Shown: positions 52,622 to 62,647 of the stretch, piece by piece
How positions within the stretch are numbered: position 1 is the stretch's first letter
How the letters are laid out: every line of letters begins with the position of its first letter
Source of the DNA: Phymatolithon calcareum
Taxonomy: Eukaryota; Rhodophyta; Florideophyceae; Hapalidiales
Length of the DNA stretch: 64,000 bases
Assembly (NCBI GenBank): GCA_977006965.1
Contig: OZ345353.1
Location: forward strand, 2,914,001 to 2,978,000
Reading direction: 5' to 3'
The notes under the pieces: model-generated
Database searches by the model: none
What the model saw: only the letters and a program-made list of their open reading frames with translations
Told to the model about the DNA's origin: nothing
Translations under genes and position numbers: made by a program

Positions 52622-52964
52622 TACAAAAACGAATTTTGTGCAACGGCTTATCATACAGAAATAATTGGCAAAAGAAACCAAGCTCTCGAAGCGTACTGTA
52701 TTGATATCCAGCTGCGACTGTCATCGGCCTCCGCGCCGAACAGTACTGTAAGATATAGTGCTGTGCGCAAAGTGCTCAAAATGATATATTCTTTTTTCCG
52801 GGAGGTTGCGGTAAACTTCGAATTTTGTGCGTTTTGAAATATTTTTGGATTGTAACACTGCTAAATATTTGCCACTACATATGCTTTAAATTGAGGGCAC
52901 AACATCTTAAAAACCTAAAGAAATTTTGGCCATTACTAGATAGATGCATACATTTGAAAGAATA

Positions 52965-53019
52965 TGTGCATTGCTCGTGACAAATATATTTGTATTATAT
53001 TTGTCAGGAGCAATGCACA
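52965..53019. repeat. 24-bp inverted repeat
   Basis: Arms 52965-52988 and 52996-53019 pair with one mismatch around a 7-nt AT loop. Confidence 0.85.
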
Positions 53020-53287
53020 AGCTAATTTCAGGAATAGATATGATAGCGTTACCCTAGTCAGGTTTTGCGTCTGGATATGATAGCATTACCCAATTCAGGA
53101 TTTGCGTCTGTATTTAGTTTGTGTTTTCCGGTATCACTCAATAATTCGACTAATCTGGGCTGGAAAAGTCTGTTTGTCAATTCAGAACAATGGCATAAAA
53201 TTGGGCTGTATCAAACGGTATGATAAGACTTTTTATTACTAAAGTTTAATCAGCTGCCCGCTTGTCAAGATCAGTCAGGAGCAACAT

Positions 53288-53356
53288 GCTCCTCAAGGGT
53301 TGTTCCAAATTGAACCAATTGTTATGAGACTAGAAGTACAGTACTGACCCGTTCCT
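53288..53356 (+). repeat. Direct repeat, copy 1 of about 70 bp
   Basis: Begins GCTCCTCAAGGGTTGTTCCA and ends ACAGTACTGACCCGTTC; nearly the same block occurs at 54009-54080, with about 85% identity by eye. Confidence 0.75.
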
Positions 53357-53419
53357 CAAGATCAGTCAGGAGCATAATGATTATGCTCCTGACTGATCTC
53401 GACGAACGGGTCAGTACTG
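53339..53419. repeat. 81-bp near-perfect palindrome
   Basis: Two 40-nt arms (53339-53378, 53380-53419) pair with only two mismatches around a single G at 53379. The outer part is CAGTACTGACCCGTTC, the inner part GATCAGTCAGGAGCATAAT. Confidence 0.9.
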
Positions 53420-54008
53420 CAGACTAGAACCTACCGGAGATTCCGTGGCAGGCGCGATATTATGATAAATATCGGATTTTCCAAAAATCATTGATTCTGG
53501 CATTCAGCCGAAGGATTTTCTAACCGACGCGGACATTCACGGCCTTCGCATCGGCTCTACTTGGGGAATCCACACTCCGCGACATCCAGATAACAGGAAA
53601 AGACAGGTGAACACAGTAATACGAAAATGGGAACCATCGCCCACATGAACACGTTATACTAAGGCAAAGTCACTGTAATCCCATTTTTTCTTCCATTTTT
53701 CTTCGTTTTTAGTACTGTTTCGCTAGGTACCTTCTATGTGGGCGATCTCTTTCGCCTATTGGGGAACCCTCAAATCCTGACATCCAACCTTTATAGAGAA
53801 CTAGAGCAATTAGTAGAATGCATTCGCGGCGATGGCGGAGTCGTAAACATGTTTCTATACTAGCTTTAAAGTGATGGAGTCGAGCAGGGAATCGTGCAAT
53901 AGAGGCCAGAAACGCGGAAATGAGTTTTTTTGTCGCCATCATAAGTTGTCATATTTTTCGCCCCTGCCACAAACAGGCCAATTTTTACCAGTGGGTGCCA
54001 GTCTGAAC

Positions 54009-54080
54009 GCTCCTCACGGGTTGTTCCAGATTAAACCACTTCTTCTGAGACTAGAAGTACAGTACTGACCCGTTCATCGA
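54009..54080 (+). repeat. Direct repeat, copy 2 of about 70 bp
   Basis: Begins GCTCCTCACGGGTTGTTCCA and matches 53288-53356 to its end. The palindrome that follows copy 1 is not present here. Confidence 0.75.
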
Positions 54081-55079
54081 GAACGACAAGTAGCTCGACC
54101 ACGAAAAATAGGATATTTGAATCATTTTGCCCACTTGTCAAGGTCATGCTCGTGCCCGGTTTCTCTAAATTGAACTAGTTTTTCTGAAACAGGTGATGCA
54201 GACCTGTTTGTGAAGAGCACGGTTCGAAAAAAATAGACATTTTTATCTTATTTTATACTGTAGTGTTCGTGAGTCAATGATGAGAAAGCTATCCTTCGTG
54301 TGTGATGCAGTAAAGCAGGTAGCGCTCTCTATCACATCTGAAGGCTTCACTCCCAGATCTCAACAAACTACACCACCCTGTACTGTATCATACATACTGG
54401 GAATGTTGTGAAAGTGATCGCATTGAACGATTTCAATCAACTGTTTTTTCGAAGTACGCAAAACCAGAGGAAAGAAAGCACCTGGCAAAACAAAGTAATA
54501 AAACACCTAAACAATAGTTTAAGGAAGAGAGAATATTTTGTATTTCTATCTAATGTGCAGATGAGCACTCCGGGTTTACATGGCAAAGGTTAAGCTCGGC
54601 GCCGAGAGCGATTTTTGGAGTTCTGTAGGACTGAATACGTATTAGGGCTGGTCGTTCGGCCAAGATTCTGTCGATCCCATATATTACCACAGCAAGTACA
54701 GTACACTGTATCTCCGCCGGCCTCATTTGCGTCTATGAGTCCATATCTCGTTCGTCTGGGAAACGAAGGTCACTAAATTGAAACTGGACTACCTCAGTAC
54801 ATCGCCATTTACAGTAGGCCGGAGAACATTTGCGAGATAAAGCACACGTCGGGTGGAAGAATTGTGATAATGCCGCATCTCAAGCTGGTGGAAACTGCTG
54901 AAGACGAGAAGAAGAGAGATTTCCAAAGTGAGATGGCCCACGGTATAGCATCTGTATGCCGTCTTGTGACCACAATACTTTACGAGTGTTGACTCTGCAG
55001 AGATTCAACAAGTGCGCCTATAGTTCATAGGGGTTATCAATTTCCGTGGTTTTTAGATGGCTTTTAGCCCATCCAGAGG

Positions 55080-55523
55080 GTCAGCAGCACATGATGCAGC
55101 GAGGCTATTGACAGTGCTACCCGAGCAACGCATCGATAACTCATTTGCCGCACGCATTACTCGCTGACGTTCAGTCCACACAGAACGCGCATATGCGTGC
55201 AGGAGCGCTGTTGGAACCCACTTGACTTCCAAAAAAAGAAAAGGAAGACTGTGAATGTTATGAGGACTACTTTTTCTGTGCGAAACAACGGCAGAGTTGG
55301 CAAATTCAAGACTACGACCCTCATGTGTTCATAATGTATTAGGCTTGACAGTGCCACACTACACATTTGTGGCGCTTCTTCTGGTGCAAAATGTTTCACT
55401 AACCATGCTGAATACATCCTTTAGCCTCACGTTTTTGACATGCAGGGTGGCGAGTAGTTTCCATGCGCAAAATGAAATGAATCTCATTCCCTCAATTGAA
55501 GGAAAATGTTCGACAAATAGACA
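55080..55523 (+). pseudogene. piggyBac-like relic 3 (3' end only)
   Basis: The sequence parallels the last 450 bp of piggyBac-like element 1: the same QLIDNSF-type coding (CGCATCGATAACTCATTTGC), a damaged cysteine-rich tail, and the terminal block CCTCAATTGAAGGAAAATG then CAAATAGACA ending at about 55523. Stops and indels are frequent. No CTAG is found at the right edge and the left end is lost. Confidence 0.7.
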
Positions 55524-55631
55524 ACAGGGCCCGGGATGCTCTACAGCGCAAATGTTTTAGTTATTTCAATTTCATCCACACGTTCCACTCACAGCGGGGG
55601 AGTACTATATGTGACACAAATCAAGCCCTAG

Positions 55632-56953
55632 TGTCTATTATCCCATGAGGATTAATTAATCCTATACGGATTAATTGATCCTTTTTTCAGTACCATGTTT
55701 GACTGTAAACCGCTCGTGTTTACAACCTATAGACAGCGGGAATCGATCCAGAGCCTTTGTGATTGGTTTGGAGGCGAGGGTCGCCTTCTAGGTCAACCTA
55801 TGACAACCCTGAACTGCAAAGAGGGCAACGGCGCCATGACGCTTGCAAGCTCAAGGCCACGCTGCACCCGACCATGTCGACTCTTGCAAAACAGCAGATT
55901 GGCGCGCATGTACACTCCAAGGCACACCTTGCCTTGGGAGAGGTGGTGTCTAAGCGCTTCTTCGGGTCGCTTTATAAGGAAACTCTGGTATCTAGGACGG
56001 TGCTGAGGATGGAAACGGAGGCGGAAAGGGGAGGGTGCGCATCTTCCTCACCGTGGGGTGGGAGTCTCTGGCTGGTCAGAGAGACAGGCGCATCAGCGTG
56101 CGCAGCGTCACGCTCGGGGACCCTCCCCTGGTCGCTCGCGTGCCGACGCAGCAGCAACGGAACAGCCCAGCGATCCCTGCACTCAGTAAAGATGAGCAAG
56201 AACAAAACAATCCACAGACCGGCGGGGGTCGTTACAGCGGTCCTAGGCCAGACGAATCACCCATTCCAGAGCCTCCTTTGCAAGACCAGACTACCTACGA
56301 CGCGCACGCCTGTGCGCGCATTAATCAGCACAACCGCTGTCGACAGGACGACCTGAGGCTGGAGCGAATATACGTGACGCACGACTGGTCTGTGAGGGTA
56401 GGCTTTTCTCTTCTGGGTATGGTCATTGTCGACGCATGGTTGCTACACACGGGCTCGAGAGGGCCGCTGCAAACGATGATGCAGAACGAATTCTATGAAC
56501 AGCTAGCCCTGGATCTGGTGTACAACAACTACTAGACGGTCGGGCTACGCGATCGCATGTCAGTTGCTGAAGACGCGGTTGTGTTGACCCCGACGTCAGG
56601 CCTCGGCCCGCACGCAACGCCGACGAAGAAAAGGAAGAGGACTCGCAGAAGTACGGAGACGTCGGCGCGGGCGCAGAAGGATTGTGTTGTGTGCGGCAAG
56701 AGGACGACGCGAGTGTGCTCTCAGTGTCGTGAAGAGTGCTCAAAAGAGGTCTTCATATGCGACTCGTCCAAAGGAAGGATATGCTTCACATCTCACTTGC
56801 ATTCTACACACTCGTAAAGCAACATGAAGGGACCTCTTCTATGAAAAACTGGGGTTTTTAGTACTTGCCAGTACCCCTCCACCTACTATATCATGAGAAT
56901 TAATTAATCCAAAGACGCGGATTAATTAATCCAAATAACCGGGATAATAGACA
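55632..56953 (+). mobile_element. piggyBac-like element 2, CTAG target duplication, internally deleted
   Basis: Termini TGTCTATTATCCC at 55632 and its reverse complement ending at 56953 are flanked by CTAG on both sides (55628-55631 and 56954-56957). Inside each end is a run of ATTAATTAATCC-type palindromic words. The first bases TGTCTATT match element 1, while the subterminal sequence differs, so this is a related but distinct family. Confidence 0.85.
55695..56817 (+). pseudogene. piggyBac-like transposase, deleted and interrupted
   Basis: Early frames (from 55695) are hard to place. The frame of 56035-56535 reads ARINQHNRCRQDDLRLERI and THDWSVRVGFSLLGM followed by IVDAWLL, the conserved late part of the DDE_Tnp_1_7 domain. 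An in-frame TAG at 56533-56535 interrupts it. The frame resumes and ends in a cysteine-rich tail (CVVCGKRTTRVCSQC, then CFTSHLHSTHS) with stop at 56817. The early catalytic region appears to be missing, so it is not an active enzyme. Confidence 0.8.
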
Positions 56954-57123
56954 CTAGAGTTGGAAGCAGGAGTCCTTTTTGAACAAAATGCTGTATTGAA
57001 TGCCGAATGCGCTGATAGTACAGGGGGTCCTCGGCTTAAGGGTCGTGTTGCAACAGACCCTTAATCCGAATCACTGCTATGACAAATTTAGCCACGTGTC
57101 ACGGAGAACTAGACAAATATTAA

Positions 57124-57923
57124 GGACCTACATCCCCATCTTAGATTTTCACTTTCATTTTTTATGAGCTTGGGAATCCGAGAAGCTTATTGGACACTTT
57201 CTGTTATGGCAGTACATAATTGGCTTACCAAAAAAAATTCCTCGCGCCGTGGAAACTTTTTCTAGAAATTCTCAGCAGAGGGTTCCTTGTAAAATCGGGA
57301 CAGCTGCTTAAACGCGCAGTTAAAGACCACTTCCTGATCCGTTCTTCGCATTTTGAAAACTGTGATTGAGATCTAAGAATGTAGGTTACGCAAAAACCAA
57401 AAATAAATCAAAGAAAAGGAATGAAATAAGGAGTGTAGAGCACTGTTCGTAATTCTGATCTTGAAAAAGAATCGCTTACAAAGATGGACAATTATCTCGA
57501 AAAGGACTTGATGAATTTCTTATTGCCCTGGTCAAAAGTCTCGAATGGTTGTAGACTACCACAGGAATACTGCAAATTTGGTAAAATCGAACGTCTAGAT
57601 GGCAAAAAAGTTTGCGCCGCCAGACCAAAAGTTTTTTAAAATCGGCAAAGGAACAGCCGAAAAATATAGTAAAATTCACGTTGCGCTCCGACGAGAAGCT
57701 GTTCGAAGGGAACACAGTTATTATTTCTCTGTAATGAGTGATCAGAGCCGAATATTGGAAACTTTTACTGACTCCATATTTGAAAATATTTCACTTGTTT
57801 CTACACATTTTCTTGAAACTGGATGCAGTCCCGTCGGTGTAAACGACATAATTAAAATTTTCATCCAGTTTATGAGCATTGTTTCGGCCAGTGAGAGCGC
57901 TTCAAAGATGGGGAAGCAGGTCC
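57124..57923 (-). mobile_element. TTAA-flanked MITE, copy B (800 bp, uninterrupted)
   Basis: Termini GGACCTACATCCCCATCTT at 57124 and, in reverse complement, GGACCTGCTTCCCCATCTT ending at 57923, both flanked by perfect TTAA (57120-57123, 57924-57927). It aligns in reverse complement with copy A at 32629-35067 minus the piggyBac-like insertion. At 57595-57598 it holds the single CTAG that is duplicated in copy A. Confidence 0.85.
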
Positions 57924-57949
57924 TTAAGACCAGTGCACAACAAAATTAA
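57599..57949 (+). CDS. 116-codon ORF in MITE copy B, unknown
   Basis: ATG at 57599 immediately follows the CTAG site and the frame runs through the right terminal repeat to a stop at 57949. The product is Lys/Ser/Phe-rich with no recognised motif. In copy A the equivalent ATG is GTG and the frame is broken. It is probably a chance ORF or a remnant of the autonomous parent; I give it low weight. Confidence 0.25.
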   Translation: MAKKFAPPDQKFFKIGKGTAEKYSKIHVALRREAVRREHSYYFSVMSDQSRILETFTDSIFENISLVSTHFLETGCSPVGVNDIIKIFIQFMSIVSASESASKMGKQVLKTSAQQN

Positions 57950-58415
57950 AATATTGACTGTAAACTTTTAAAAGGTTCCTGTCGTCCAAAAGACCAGTTG
58001 TGAAAGGCGGGATAAGCCAGCAAAGTCTTCTTGACCTTGCCACTTTACTTATCCCTGCCGAGTCTGCTATTCAGGACTCAGCAGGTTGCTTATGTACTGC
58101 TCTGGAGAGCTACAGTACTGGGGAACTGCAGAACTTGGGGAACTGCAGAACTAGACTATCTAATCCGTACATTGTTACCGTAAACGTAAACGCGGGAGAA
58201 ATAGTACCAGAAAAGGGCGTGAAGGAGTGTGTCTGCATTTGCAGAGTGCCTTGGTTCCCATCCTGGAAAACTTTCCATGCGCCGTGTATGTCAGCTCCAT
58301 GACACTCGACCTCTTTTCTAAACGCCTGAAACCGGTGAAAATTTTTCGCGAAAAAATTCAAAAACATACTAAAAAAATGTGAAAATATTCTAAAACAATT
58401 TGAAATTTTCTATTT
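57928..58415. other. Gap between MITE B and the copia element
   Basis: No gene. A 17-bp unit GGGGAACTGCAGAACT(T/A) is directly repeated at 58120-58136 and 58137-58153. If a 3' LTR of the copia element exists it should begin here, but I cannot delimit it. Confidence 0.4.
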
Positions 58416-60113
58416 CTATTTCTCCGGTATGATCCACTGATTGACTGGATGCGTGATACGTCCAGTGGACATAAGATCTTGTAACATAGCTGCGCTTGCG
58501 TTTTTCTTCGTGAAAACATCAGCAAGATTGTACTTTGAAGTCACATGGGCGACGTTCGATAGATCTCCATTCGTATAGCTCTCACGAATAGCCGCGATAT
58601 CGATAAGAAGTCTCTTCTCCGATACAGTACTAAGCTTTGTGATAGTATCAAACAGACACTTTGAATCCGTGAACAAGACTGTCGATACTTTTCTACAAAG
58701 AATAGTTGACAGATCGTGAGCTAAAGCCAGCACAAAATCGAGGCAATGGGTGAATGCCATGACTTCTGCCCCGAGAATGGATCTAGTTACGCGCTGTGAC
58801 TTCCATGAACCATAGTGGATTATAGATGCGTTGTCCTGTTTGTCTTTTAGGAGAACGATGAATCCAATTTGAGATGATAAGTCCGGGTTGTTCGCAAAAG
58901 AAGCGTCGGAATAGCCAGCAATGTATACAGATGAGAGGTCAAGAGGGCGATACACGAGATGAGCTGGATTGTTTAGTTTCTGAATGGCTTTGTTCAGAAA
59001 ACTAGTATCTTGAATAGTGCAGTGCTCAGCTTTAATTTGAGAGAGCTGAGCATTGTCGAAAGAGACTTCAGGCCTGGTACAAGTTGTGGCATATGAAACT
59101 TGTCCGCGACCGGAGGCGAATTTCTTTGGCATTCCGTTGTCCGATTTGTAATCCACGCTTTTAAGATTTGTACAATAGTCGTTCTGATGCAGAACATAAC
59201 CTCCAGACTCATGTTCATCAATACAGAAACCGTTGAACTGCATGGGGAAAGAGTTTGTCCTAGGCTTGCATTCGAAACGTTGCGATTTTTCTTCTTCTAA
59301 ATTGCTGAACTCAGATGTTCCTCCTCCACAAGTGTCATCAACTTGTGTGACCTGAATTCCTTCAAGTATTGATCCAAAAACCTTATAGAATAGGCATGGA
59401 TCGAGAACAGAGGATTGCATACCAAGGTCTCCGGTATGCCAATCTTGAAATGTTGGCCACCAATATCCAGGAGAGTCACATAGACCATATTGGGCTTTAA
59501 TTGCACGGAGTATGGTTCCAGGAGGTGCTCCAATACGTTGGAGGACGTTCTCACCTTTCGGTGGGCGAACATAAACCGTTCTGCAGAGGGGCTCATCACT
59601 TTGAAGAAAAGCTTGAGATATGTCTCGACTCCATATATCAAAGCCGTGAGAAACGATTAGTGCAAGTGTAAGACGAATGGAAGACTTGAGAACAGTTGTC
59701 GCTTCATTAACAACACGTGGCTTTTCAGGGTCCATGTGTCCTAGAATTACCAAGCGAGCCTTGTATTGCTCGTCGGGTTTCTCGAAGTTCTTTATCGTAA
59801 GGATGAAACGCGACTGAAGAATGGTGGCATCTTCGGGTAAGTCTGTTTCTCTTACGAACTCGTACGTTCCCTTCTTCACGAGTTGTTCGACTTCTGAGTT
59901 CTTGGCATCGTCGAAACGAGGATCTTTCTTGTTATGAACCACAATAGTGGCGAAAACAGATGTTGCGCCATTTTCATAGAGCCTGGAAACCTCGCTTTCT
60001 GCAAACGTTGACGATAGAAACGCTTGAGAAGTATTAACGATGTTGGTTTCAAGAGCCTGAGGAACACTTCCAAATTGCTCTTGAAGATTGTTTAACTCGG
60101 TGACTATGTCCAT
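58416..60113 (-). CDS. Copia reverse transcriptase / RNase H, 565 aa
   Basis: Begins within the last codons of the integrase ORF. RT blocks: YKARLVILGHMDPEKP (about residue 116), IWSRDISQAFLQSDEPL (first catalytic Asp), YVRPPKGE, and TQVDDTCGGG near residue 256 (catalytic Asp pair, VDD in place of YVDD). RNase H shows AGYSDASF (Asp), SILGAEVMAF (Glu), FTDSKCLFD (Asp) and a final NLADVFTK Asp. The enzyme copies the element RNA into DNA in virus-like particles. No internal stop is present. Because copia elements normally have one pol frame, the separate RT frame implies either a one-base change or a translational device at the 10-nt overlap. Confidence 0.9.
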   Translation of the reverse strand: MDIVTELNNLQEQFGSVPQALETNIVNTSQAFLSSTFAESEVSRLYENGATSVFATIVVHNKKDPRFDDAKNSEVEQLVKKGTYEFVRETDLPEDATILQSRFILTIKNFEKPDEQYKARLVILGHMDPEKPRVVNEATTVLKSSIRLTLALIVSHGFDIWSRDISQAFLQSDEPLCRTVYVRPPKGENVLQRIGAPPGTILRAIKAQYGLCDSPGYWWPTFQDWHTGDLGMQSSVLDPCLFYKVFGSILEGIQVTQVDDTCGGGTSEFSNLEEEKSQRFECKPRTNSFPMQFNGFCIDEHESGGYVLHQNDYCTNLKSVDYKSDNGMPKKFASGRGQVSYATTCTRPEVSFDNAQLSQIKAEHCTIQDTSFLNKAIQKLNNPAHLVYRPLDLSSVYIAGYSDASFANNPDLSSQIGFIVLLKDKQDNASIIHYGSWKSQRVTRSILGAEVMAFTHCLDFVLALAHDLSTILCRKVSTVLFTDSKCLFDTITKLSTVSEKRLLIDIAAIRESYTNGDLSNVAHVTSKYNLADVFTKKNASAAMLQDLMSTGRITHPVNQWIIPEK

Positions 60114-62575
60114 GGGGACATGAGGGCTTGGGTAGAAGGCTGCTGGGGGTTTACAGCCTGTGCCAGAGCATTCTCAGAAGTGTTGATAGGGCCATTCGAG
60201 TGAGCTCGCTTTACGATAGAAGTTGAAAAAGGCTTTATATTATTGCCGATCTGCACAAAGACAGTTTTTCTGTTGTCGTAGCTGTGGACTGTGTAAGGCC
60301 CTTCAAAACGACGGCTCTCTTTTCGAAAGATTCTGACCTTGTCTCCAAACTCGTAGACAGGATGAGGAACACCCGCTCGATGTTTCAGTGCTGCTGCAAC
60401 ACGCCGTTGAGCAGTAATGGTTTCCATCTCTTTGCGTGCTGCTGCCATGGCTTCAAAACGCTGCTTTTGAGTTGGGGCCATAGTTGATACGTTGGGAAGT
60501 GGAAGGCGCGGAACAGTGCCGAACAGAAGGAGACATGGTGTAATACCGTTGGGTCCCGTGGTCGTATTCACTGCATGTACTGAAAGTGATAAGCGGATAT
60601 TCTTGTCCATGACAGGAAAATCGTTTTTTAGCTTATTATAGACGCGACGAATTGGACCATGATAACGTTCACAAATTGACAACGAGTTTGGTGACTCTAC
60701 TGGAATGTCCTTCGTAGTAATTCCAAGTTGTGAGCAGGAATTCTGAAAGAAGTCTGAGAGGAAGTTCTCTCCTTGATCATGTGCAATAACTGAAGGGTAT
60801 CCAGTGAACACTGTGATCCAGAAATCGACAATGAGATTCCACGTATACTCTGCTGTCTGTCTCGTCATGAATTTAGCGACGGAGTACCGGGTGCCTCTGT
60901 CGATGATATGCAAGATCGGATCACCATCGATAAAGAAAACATCGACTTCGATTTCATGATTGCAGACAATGTCTTTAGTTGGGAAGGAAACTCGGAAACG
61001 AGAAGCTCTCGGAGCCCATGTTTGACAGGGAGAACATTTCTTAATAATATCTTCTAACGTTTTTCGAACGTTTGTGTTGACTTTCTCCGGAGAAGCCTTC
61101 TTAAGGAGGTTAACAAGTGAGTCCGTAGCTGGGTGTCCGAATTGATTGTGAAGTTTCCTTAATTCTGGTTCTGTGAAAAGTACGTTATTCACTGTCCATT
61201 TGATGTATAGATGACCACCTGATCCTTTGATCCCTTCTATGAAGCTAACAGGGATGACAGTTCCAGACGGATGGTGAGTAAAGGTGTTTTTGTACTCATT
61301 TGAGCTGCATTTGAGATTTCGGTGATGCTCAAGCCCAAAGATAAGTGGGACATCTTGATCTACGACGTCGACATCAAAGGTTAAGAATACATCAGATCCG
61401 ATTGGCATACGAATAGAAGCCGTTCCAAGTGCTTGTGTCATCCCATGACCTATGCCTCTGAAAGCACGGCTGCTTGGGCGCAGAAAAGGTCTCGTTGCAG
61501 TATGGACGCAATACCTTATGTAGGCAGGGAGACCAGTTGGAGATTTTGCAGCACCATTGTCGATCATTACGCCTTCGAACTTTGCAGACTTGTTCTTCAT
61601 GCTTTGAAGAACTCTGGTATAAATTGCTTTGTTCAGCTCTGGTAATGAGTGAGAGCTAGCAGCGGTGATCATAACAATGGAAGTGCTGATTTCTTCATTC
61701 TTTTGTGGTGTTTCGAAAGCAGACATCATAACATCGCTTGTCTGATTTTCAGAAAGAATTTCATGCTGATCAGCCCAAGATACAAGTCTGGTGTACATAG
61801 TTTGAGAAATGTCCAGTTCTTGATGATTGTTCACATCTTGTGCTGCAGTGGATACAGTAGGTTCAATGTCAACAACCATAATCTCCGTCGATAAGGTTAT
61901 CCATACGTTATCGGGAAGGTCTTGTGCAACGTCTAGTATTTGGTTTACGGATAGTGATGAGATTTCGTCATCGGGAACCAGCTCAAATACAATATTGACG
62001 AGAGTAGGCTTGCGTATCTTGGGGCAGTCTCGAATCAGATGTGAATCGGATCTGCAAGCACGACAAAGCATGCGAACTCCATTTCGAAAACCGTTTTTCT
62101 TAGCGAACTTATTAATACGGTTATCCGTTCCATAGCGTCTACCAGCTCTGGCGTATAAAGCTTCCGTTATCTTTGATGATGCGGAACTTACGGAATCGGG
62201 AGGCTGGGTTGGAAAAGAAATCCTTGGAGAGGAATGGATATCTGAGATTTGTCTGACTAAATCCGTGTTGAGAGAACTAGCCGTTCGTGAATCTTGTATC
62301 TCCTGTTTATGAATTGCCGAAAGGCATTCGTTATAGTATTCCTCAGGGGTTGTGCTAGATTTTGCACGGTCCACAAATAAGAAGAAAGACTGGGAGATAA
62401 TAGCCGATTCAAGGACTTCGAGGAGTAGAGTAGGATGCTGGTGGATGTTGTCCAGTTGATCCTGAAGCATAAGCGCTCTCTCGTACAGCTTTGTCATAGC
62501 ATCAGACCAAGTGTCGCATTCTGACTTAAAGCTTGTTATTTTCAGGTTTCGCCATTCCCTGAGGTTTGCAGCCAT
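60104..62575 (-). CDS. Copia capsid/zinc knuckle, protease and integrase, 823 aa
   Basis: Gag-like helical region at residues 1-120, then a C-x2-C-x4-H-x4-C knuckle (CRACRSDSHLIRDC, about 170-185). A protease site follows near residue 340, IDNGAAKSP, with Asn where most have Thr or Ser. The integrase has an HHCC zinc domain (H-x-x-x-F-G-H then C-x2-C in CSPCQTW, about 480-535), catalytic Asp in EVDVFFIDG, second Asp in VIAHDQGENF and Glu in PVESPNSLSICERYHG. Integrase inserts the cDNA into the host genome. The C-terminal region (FEGPYTVHSY) may be a chromatin-binding tail. The ORF overlaps the RT start by 10 nt. Protease activity is uncertain because of the DNGA variant. Confidence 0.85.
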   Translation of the reverse strand: MAANLREWRNLKITSFKSECDTWSDAMTKLYERALMLQDQLDNIHQHPTLLLEVLESAIISQSFFLFVDRAKSSTTPEEYYNECLSAIHKQEIQDSRTASSLNTDLVRQISDIHSSPRISFPTQPPDSVSSASSKITEALYARAGRRYGTDNRINKFAKKNGFRNGVRMLCRACRSDSHLIRDCPKIRKPTLVNIVFELVPDDEISSLSVNQILDVAQDLPDNVWITLSTEIMVVDIEPTVSTAAQDVNNHQELDISQTMYTRLVSWADQHEILSENQTSDVMMSAFETPQKNEEISTSIVMITAASSHSLPELNKAIYTRVLQSMKNKSAKFEGVMIDNGAAKSPTGLPAYIRYCVHTATRPFLRPSSRAFRGIGHGMTQALGTASIRMPIGSDVFLTFDVDVVDQDVPLIFGLEHHRNLKCSSNEYKNTFTHHPSGTVIPVSFIEGIKGSGGHLYIKWTVNNVLFTEPELRKLHNQFGHPATDSLVNLLKKASPEKVNTNVRKTLEDIIKKCSPCQTWAPRASRFRVSFPTKDIVCNHEIEVDVFFIDGDPILHIIDRGTRYSVAKFMTRQTAEYTWNLIVDFWITVFTGYPSVIAHDQGENFLSDFFQNSCSQLGITTKDIPVESPNSLSICERYHGPIRRVYNKLKNDFPVMDKNIRLSLSVHAVNTTTGPNGITPCLLLFGTVPRLPLPNVSTMAPTQKQRFEAMAAARKEMETITAQRRVAAALKHRAGVPHPVYEFGDKVRIFRKESRRFEGPYTVHSYDNRKTVFVQIGNNIKPFSTSIVKRAHSNGPINTSENALAQAVNPQQPSTQALMSPWT

Positions 62576-62647
62576 GTTGGAGCTGCTATACGACCAAGTA
62601 AATATCTTTTGAAAAGCTGCTTCTAAGGTCGGTACCTGCTGGAATAC

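Larger units (their letters stand above)
52624..55079. other. Intergenic stretch with palindromes and a duplicated block
   Basis: No gene. The structured parts are listed separately (52965-53019, 53288-53356 with 54009-54080, 53339-53419). The word TACAGTA or TACTGTA occurs repeatedly. A weak third relative of the duplicated block lies near 54130-54200. Confidence 0.45.

Noticed and set aside
54600-55079. Extension of piggyBac-like relic 3 leftwards
   Set aside because: No alignment with the other copies is visible before about 55.08 kb.
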